This document shows, in pieces, positions 60,381 through 64,000 of a stretch of 64,000 nucleotides of DNA. Source of the DNA: Actinomadura_E scrupuli (GTDB taxonomy: Bacteria; Actinomycetota; Actinomycetes; Streptosporangiales; Streptosporangiaceae); contig NZ_JBPCCU010000002.1 in NCBI RefSeq assembly GCF_050971785.1, forward strand, positions 1,386,853 through 1,450,852, written 5' to 3'. Each line of letters begins with the position of its first letter. Position 1 is the stretch's first letter. The translations under genes were made by a program, and so were the position numbers. The notes beneath the pieces were generated by a model. The model was not told the origin of the DNA. It was given only the letters and a program-made list of their open reading frames with translations, and made no database searches.

Positions 60381-60662
60381 ATGAGTGTCAAGATCACGAA
60401 CAACACGGCGGAGAACCGCTACGAGCTCCATCAGGACGGTTCGCTCGCCGGCTTCGCGGAGTACCGGCTGCGCGACGGGCGGGTGATCTTCACCCACACC
60501 GAGGTCGATCCGTCCCACGAAGGGCAGGGGCTGGGCGGCGAACTCGCCCGGGGAGCCCTGGACGATGTGCGGTCCACCGGGCGGTCGGCCGTGCCGCTGT
60601 GCCCCTTCATCAAGGCCTTCATCGACAAGCATCCCGAGTACCAGGATCTGGTCGCCGGCTGA
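60381..60662 (+). CDS. Small GNAT-like acetyltransferase (COG2388 type)
   Basis: 93-residue protein of the compact GNAT group: FAEYRLRDGRVIFTHTEVDPSHEGQGLGGELARGALDDVR with the acetyl-CoA loop QGLGGEL, then VPLCPFIKAFIDKHPEYQDLV. Function unknown; such proteins are common in actinobacteria. CATTAC six bases before the ATG may be a leaderless -10. It converges with the next gene across a hairpin. Confidence 0.8.
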   Translation: MSVKITNNTAENRYELHQDGSLAGFAEYRLRDGRVIFTHTEVDPSHEGQGLGGELARGALDDVRSTGRSAVPLCPFIKAFIDKHPEYQDLVAG

Positions 60663-60681
60663 TCCCGGCCGGCCGGGTGGT

Positions 60682-60707
60682 GTTCCGCCGGATCCCGCCC
60701 GCGGAAC
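60682..60707. terminator. Bidirectional hairpin
   Basis: GTTCCGC/GCGGAAC with a 12-nt loop, followed by a C8 run, between the convergent GNAT and monooxygenase genes. Confidence 0.55.
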
Positions 60708-60727
60708 CCCCCCCGCCGCCGAACGGC

Positions 60728-61096
60728 TCAGGCCTGATCGGCGGACTGCACGACCTCGAACGACCAGAGTTCCGAACCGGTGGCCGCCGGGCCGCCGTGC
60801 CCGTGGCCATGGCCGGTCTGCCGGTCCGCGCCGCCGGCCGCCTGCGCGTCGGCGGCCGCCTTCGCGTGGCCCTTGGCGAACGACTGGCTCTCGGTCCAGC
60901 GCTGGAAGTCCTCCTCGCTCCGCCAGCGGGTGTAGACCATGTAGCGGTCGGTGCCGTCGACCGGGCGCAGCAGCTCGAAGTGCTCGAAGCCGTCGGCGGA
61001 CTCCACCAGCCCGGCTCGCCCGGCGAAGCGGCGTTCGAGCTCCTCGCGCATCTCGGCGCTCACGGTCAGCACGTTGATCTTCACCACCGAAGGCAC
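60728..61096 (-). CDS. Heme-degrading/antibiotic-biosynthesis monooxygenase-like protein
   Basis: 122-residue dimeric ferredoxin-like (ABM superfamily) protein. VKINVLTVSAEMREELERRFAGRAGLVESADGFEHFELLRP and YMVYTRWRSEEDFQRWTES match MhuD/HmoB/IsdG-type heme monooxygenases. A His-rich insert TGHGHGHGG near residue 98 may bind metal or heme. I use the GTG at codon 3 of a longer frame because AGGAG then has a six-base spacer; the ATG two codons earlier would touch AGGAG. Three direct repeats precede the gene. Confidence 0.7.
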   Translation of the reverse strand: MPSVVKINVLTVSAEMREELERRFAGRAGLVESADGFEHFELLRPVDGTDRYMVYTRWRSEEDFQRWTESQSFAKGHAKAAADAQAAGGADRQTGHGHGHGGPAATGSELWSFEVVQSADQA

Positions 61097-61108
61097 ACAC
61101 ATCTCCTC

Positions 61109-61155
61109 TGTAGAAGTGACCCTGTGTAGAAGTGACCCGCTTGTAGAAGTGACCC
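61109..61155 (-). repeat. Three direct repeats upstream of the monooxygenase gene
   Basis: TGTAGAAGTGACCC at 61109-61122, 61125-61138 and 61142-61155 (GGGTCACTTCTACA in gene orientation), spacing 16-17 bp. The nearest copy touches the ribosome-binding site. Suggests a multi-site operator or a leader with repeated structure. Confidence 0.8.
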
Positions 61156-61575
61156 GCGTCAGACCTGACCCCTGACGGGGTTCTCACGGTACGCGGCCGC
61201 CTGGGCGGATCCGCCTCAGCCACGCCCGGCGGGGCCGTGCCCGCCGTAGGAGTCCGCCTTTCCTGGCATTAAGGACGTCAATTGATGACCTAAAACCGGA
61301 ATGGCGTTCAGCGCGCGGCGGCCCCTAGGATTATGGCTGGGCGGTCATCTTTTGCCGTCACGCAGTGAGATGATCGCAGCTCGCACCGGTTGCCATAACC
61401 ATCGGTAATGGTTCAACTACCCAGAAAGTTAGTGAAACGCCATCAAATAGGTGGCGAGACGCCGTCGCGCTCGCCACGATGTGTGTCTACGGCTTCACGC
61501 CGCTGCGGGCGACCCGGTGTCTCCGCTACCGCCCGAGGGCCCGCGCCCTGCCCCGTGTCGAACCGGAGTGATCGA
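61156..61575. other. Intergenic region, about 420 bp
   Basis: No gene I can support. AT-richer between 61260 and 61450. It contains a perfect inverted repeat AACCAT-5-ATGGTT (61397-61413), a possible operator, and CCCCTGACGGGG (near 61169). It should hold promoters for the divergent monooxygenase and Sel1-like genes. Confidence 0.3.
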
Positions 61576-61950
61576 ATGCCTGTCCGACGTCGCTGGGGCC
61601 CCGGGTCCGAGGGCCGTCCCGCCGCCGGTTCACGGGCACACGCCGCGTACGAGCTGGGCATGTGGTGCGAGCGCGAGGGGGAGCTGGAGTGCGCCGCGCA
61701 CTGGTTCCGCTGCGCGGCCGAGGCCGACTTTCCCGACGCGGCGCTCCGCCTCGGCGGCGTGCTCGGCCGTCTCGCGGACGAGCAGGGCATGAAGACCAAG
61801 CAGTCGCCCGAGATGCTGCTGGCCGAGGCGACACGCTGGCTCTCCGAGGTGAAGACCAGCCCGGACGCCGTCGAGCTGATCACCGATCTGCTCAACCGCC
61901 AGCAGCGGCTGGCCGCCCGGCGGGCCATCGAACCGCTGACCGTCGGCTGA
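61576..61950 (+). CDS. Sel1/TPR-like small protein
   Basis: 124-residue cytosolic protein. After a basic N-terminus (MPVRRRWGPGSEGRPAAG), AAYELGMWCEREGELECAAHWFRCAAEADFPDAALRLGGVLGRLAD reads as one or two Sel1/TPR-like helical hairpins; a further helix RQQRLAARRAIEPL closes it. Probably a protein-interaction module; partners unknown. ATG with GGAG seven bases upstream; an upstream in-frame extension lacks coding character. Confidence 0.6.
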   Translation: MPVRRRWGPGSEGRPAAGSRAHAAYELGMWCEREGELECAAHWFRCAAEADFPDAALRLGGVLGRLADEQGMKTKQSPEMLLAEATRWLSEVKTSPDAVELITDLLNRQQRLAARRAIEPLTVG

Positions 61951-62036
61951 TCCACCTCTAATCGGGCGAACAACCCCATCCCCTCCGGCGTCGGACTGAG
62001 TGACATGACTCTGTTCCCGCCCTAGAAGGTGATGAG

Positions 62037-62981
62037 TTGAACGCTTCGGACGTTCCGGATCACGAGCCGACCTCCGACCTCGAGCTCCCGGAGAAGGCGT
62101 CCGGCCACGCTGGCGACACCGCCACGGACTTCCCGCAGGCGGGACCGGACGACGCCACCGACCGGGTGCCGCTGCCCATCGCGGCCGCCGCCCCCTGGCC
62201 GGGGGCCGCCGGGTTCGCCGCTCCGCCCGTCTCGTCGGCGGATGAGGTGACCCACCAGAGCCCCCTGCCGCCGTTCCAGCCCCCGGGCGGGTTCGGGCCC
62301 CCCGGACCGCCCTCCGCTCCGCCGGCCGTCCGGCCGCGCGGCAAGCGCGGGGTGATGGTCGCCGCGATCGGCGCCGCCCTCGTCGTGGTCCTGGCGGGCG
62401 CCGCCGCCGCGATGCTGTGGCCGGGAGGCGGCGGCAAGCGCCCGATCGCGGCGGTGACCAGGTCCGCCCCCGCGGGCCCGGGCGGCACCGCCTCTCCCAC
62501 GGGTTCTCCCGCGGGGACGCCGTCGCCCGGTGCCGCCCCGTCCCGCCAGGTGCCCGCGCCCGGCGGGTCCAGCGGCCCGCCGCAGAGCGCGCCCGCCTCG
62601 CCCGGGCCGGTGGCCTCCAGCGCGCCGCCGCAGCCCGGCGGCGCCCCCGCCGCCGGTACGCTGCCGAACGGTCTCGCGATGCCGTATCGGACCGTACAGC
62701 GGGAGCTGGGGTACTTCGAGGGCACCGTCACGGTCACCAACCGGACCGCAGCCCCGCTGTCCACCTGGGAGCTGTCCTTCAGCTATCCGGGCGCGCAGGT
62801 CAGGACGGTCTGGGGCGCCGTGCTCGTCCAGGCCGGCTCCCAGGTGATCATCCGGAACGACCCGGCGGCGGGCCCGATCCCGCCCGGCGGGACGTACACG
62901 GTGAGGTTCGGCGCGGGCGGGGTGCCCTCCATGCCGGCCGGCTGCCGGTTCGGCGGCAGCGACTGCGGCTTCACTCCCTAG
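62037..62981 (+). CDS. Membrane-anchored CBM2 (cellulose-binding) protein
   Basis: 314 residues. A cytoplasmic, acidic and Pro-rich N-terminal part (about 1-100), one span (about 105-128, VMVAAIGAALVVVLAGAAAAML), a Pro/Ala/Gly/Ser-rich linker (about 135-208), then a C-terminal CBM2-like domain: GYFEGTVTVTNRTAAPLSTWELSFSYPG, NDPAAGPIPPGGTYTVRFGA, ending CRFGGSDCGFTP with a possible disulfide. No catalytic domain. TTG start with AAGGTGA upstream. Likely displays the binding domain on the cell surface. Confidence 0.7.
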   Translation: MNASDVPDHEPTSDLELPEKASGHAGDTATDFPQAGPDDATDRVPLPIAAAAPWPGAAGFAAPPVSSADEVTHQSPLPPFQPPGGFGPPGPPSAPPAVRPRGKRGVMVAAIGAALVVVLAGAAAAMLWPGGGGKRPIAAVTRSAPAGPGGTASPTGSPAGTPSPGAAPSRQVPAPGGSSGPPQSAPASPGPVASSAPPQPGGAPAAGTLPNGLAMPYRTVQRELGYFEGTVTVTNRTAAPLSTWELSFSYPGAQVRTVWGAVLVQAGSQVIIRNDPAAGPIPPGGTYTVRFGAGGVPSMPAGCRFGGSDCGFTP

Positions 62982-63079
62982 CGTCTCCCTGGCGGCAGGC
63001 GCTCCCTGGCGGCGGGCGCTCCCTGGCGGCCGGGCACGCCAGGAGGTATGCGGCCGCCACGTGGGGTGGAGGTCTTGGC

Positions 63080-63085
63080 TAGGCT
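63080..63085 (+). promoter_or_regulatory. Leaderless -10 (TAGGCT) of the FAH gene
   Basis: TAGGCT six bases before the ATG; G-run between but spacing leaves no proper ribosome-binding site. Confidence 0.5.
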
Positions 63086-63091
63086 CGGGGG

Positions 63092-63862
63092 ATGCGTATC
63101 GCGAGGTTCGCCGGCGACGGCGGCGTGTCGTTCGGGGTGATCGACGAGGACGAGGAATCGATCGCCGCGATCTCCGCCCACCCCTTCGGGGAGATCAAGT
63201 TCACGGGTGCCAGGCATCGGCTGGAGGACGTACGGCTGCTGGCGCCGATGCTGCCCAGCAAAGTGATCGCCGTCGGTAAGAACTACGCCGATCACGCCCG
63301 GGAGATGGGCGGCGAGCCGCCGGCCGAGCCGCTGATCTTCATGAAGCCGTCGACCGCGGTCATCGGGCCCGCCGAGGTGATCGGCTATCCGGAGAAGCTC
63401 TCCTCCAGGGTGGACTTCGAAGGGGAGCTCGCCGTGATCATCGGCCGGCTGTGCCGGGAGGTCCCGGCCGCCCGGGCGGCGGACGTGATCTTCGGCTACA
63501 CCTGCGCCAACGACGTGACCGCACGCGACCTGCAGAAGCGCGACGTGCAGTACACCAGGGCGAAGGGCTTCGACACCTTCTGCCCGCTCGGGCCCTGGAT
63601 CACCACCGGCGTCGACCCCTCGGACCTGCGCATCCAGACCTTGCTCAACGGCGAGGTCAAGCAGGACTCGCGCACCTCGAAGATGATCCACTCGATTCCG
63701 ACGCTGATCGAGTACATCAGCCAGGTGATGACCCTGCTGCCGGGTGACGTGATCCTCACCGGCACGCCGGAGGGGGTCGGCCCGATGGAGGCCGGCGACC
63801 AGGTCTCGGTGACGATCGAGTCGATCGGTACCCTCTCCAACCGGGTCCTCGCCCGCGACTGA
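63092..63862 (+). CDS. Fumarylacetoacetate hydrolase family protein
   Basis: 256-residue FAH-fold hydrolase/isomerase. VIAVGKNYADHAREMG, the metal site SRVDFEGELAVIIG (Asp/Glu ligands) and GYTCANDVTARDLQKRDVQYTRAKGFDTFCPLGPW are characteristic; LLPGDVILTGTPEGVGPM closes the active site. Such proteins follow the leuB-ilvE-cimA block and precede gltX in many actinobacteria; the true substrate (acylpyruvate or similar) is not known. Confidence 0.88.
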   Translation: MRIARFAGDGGVSFGVIDEDEESIAAISAHPFGEIKFTGARHRLEDVRLLAPMLPSKVIAVGKNYADHAREMGGEPPAEPLIFMKPSTAVIGPAEVIGYPEKLSSRVDFEGELAVIIGRLCREVPAARAADVIFGYTCANDVTARDLQKRDVQYTRAKGFDTFCPLGPWITTGVDPSDLRIQTLLNGEVKQDSRTSKMIHSIPTLIEYISQVMTLLPGDVILTGTPEGVGPMEAGDQVSVTIESIGTLSNRVLARD

Positions 63863-64000
63863 CCCCCTGCGGCGGTACGGCTAGCTGTACTGCCCAGGCA
63901 GGTTGGTTGAGTTTGTGTGACGACACGGTGTGAATCTGCGTGATGACGAAGGCCTCCGGTTGTGGAGTGGAGCTGTCTAGGAACCGCTCCGCCAACAGGA
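63863..64000. other. Unassigned right edge
   Basis: 138 bp after the FAH gene. No tRNA or promoter recognised. Repeated GTGTGA/GACGACAC words (63916-63935) stand out. An open frame runs to the edge on the plus strand from an ATG near 63941, and another on the minus strand; neither resembles a known protein, and base use differs somewhat from the neighbours, so an insertion-sequence end is possible but unproven. Confidence 0.2.

Noticed and set aside
63863..64000. Insertion-sequence end or new gene at the right edge
   Set aside because: Too little sequence; no transposase motif or terminal inverted repeat can be shown.

Overview
The window is a high-GC (about 70%) actinobacterial chromosome segment. 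F420-type LLM oxidoreductase, the GlgE maltosyltransferase pathway, SigE-family sigma factor, many Hanks-type kinases, gatCAB/mnmA/ligA synteny and a preference for leaderless starts (TANNNT 6-9 nt before ATG/GTG) all fit an actinomycete, probably of the Streptosporangiales; the genus is inference. No rRNA, tRNA, CRISPR array, prophage or complete insertion sequence was recognised. The window is almost entirely chromosomal housekeeping and regulatory genes.

Layout. 1-10.5 kb: on the minus strand glgE-treS-mak (maltose-1-phosphate/alpha-glucan pathway) followed by a cell-surface cluster of two GT2 glycosyltransferases and a CelD-type acyltransferase; divergent glgP on the plus strand. 10.5-16 kb (minus): SNF2 helicase-SWIM protein-SigE-family sigma-membrane protein. 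16-19.7 kb: enoyl-CoA hydratase, SDR, acyl-ACP desaturase, DUF3592-like membrane protein. 19.8-24 kb: three tandem serine/threonine kinases, two with the same 4-TM C-terminal module. 24-26 kb: etfB-etfA behind a promoter with an embedded palindromic operator. 26-28 kb: MFS transporter and autoregulated TetR. 28-43 kb: the conserved actinobacterial block iscS-like desulfurase, mnmA, MetE-like protein, ligA, gatC-gatA-gatB, with a GGDEF-EAL protein inserted. 43-46.7 kb: second GGDEF-EAL protein. 46.8-60.3 kb: branched-chain amino acid and serine genes ilvB-ilvN-ilvC, serA, leuB, ilvE, cimA, with PadR, ROK, FhuF-like and unknown genes between. 60.4-64 kb: GNAT, heme-monooxygenase-like, Sel1-like, CBM2 surface protein and FAH-family hydrolase.

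Regulation. Two complete leader-peptide attenuators are readable: ilvB (leader with Ile-Leu-Val-Val-Leu) and cimA (leader with Val-Ile-Ile). A serine-rich overlapping uORF precedes serA, and a 35-codon ORF bridges gatC and gatA with GTGA overlaps at both ends. Several regulators (TetR, PadR) have operators over their own leaderless promoters.

The most unusual structure is a family of four AT-richer long palindromes (core CGTGATCATGCAATCGTTCG and its complement) dispersed at gene 3' ends between 42.7 and 53.7 kb (after gatB, ilvN, ilvC and serA). Arms are perfect in three copies, decayed in one, and differ with matching changes in both arms in another; one copy supplies the stop codon of the convergent gene. 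This looks like a dispersed palindromic repeat family of unknown origin.
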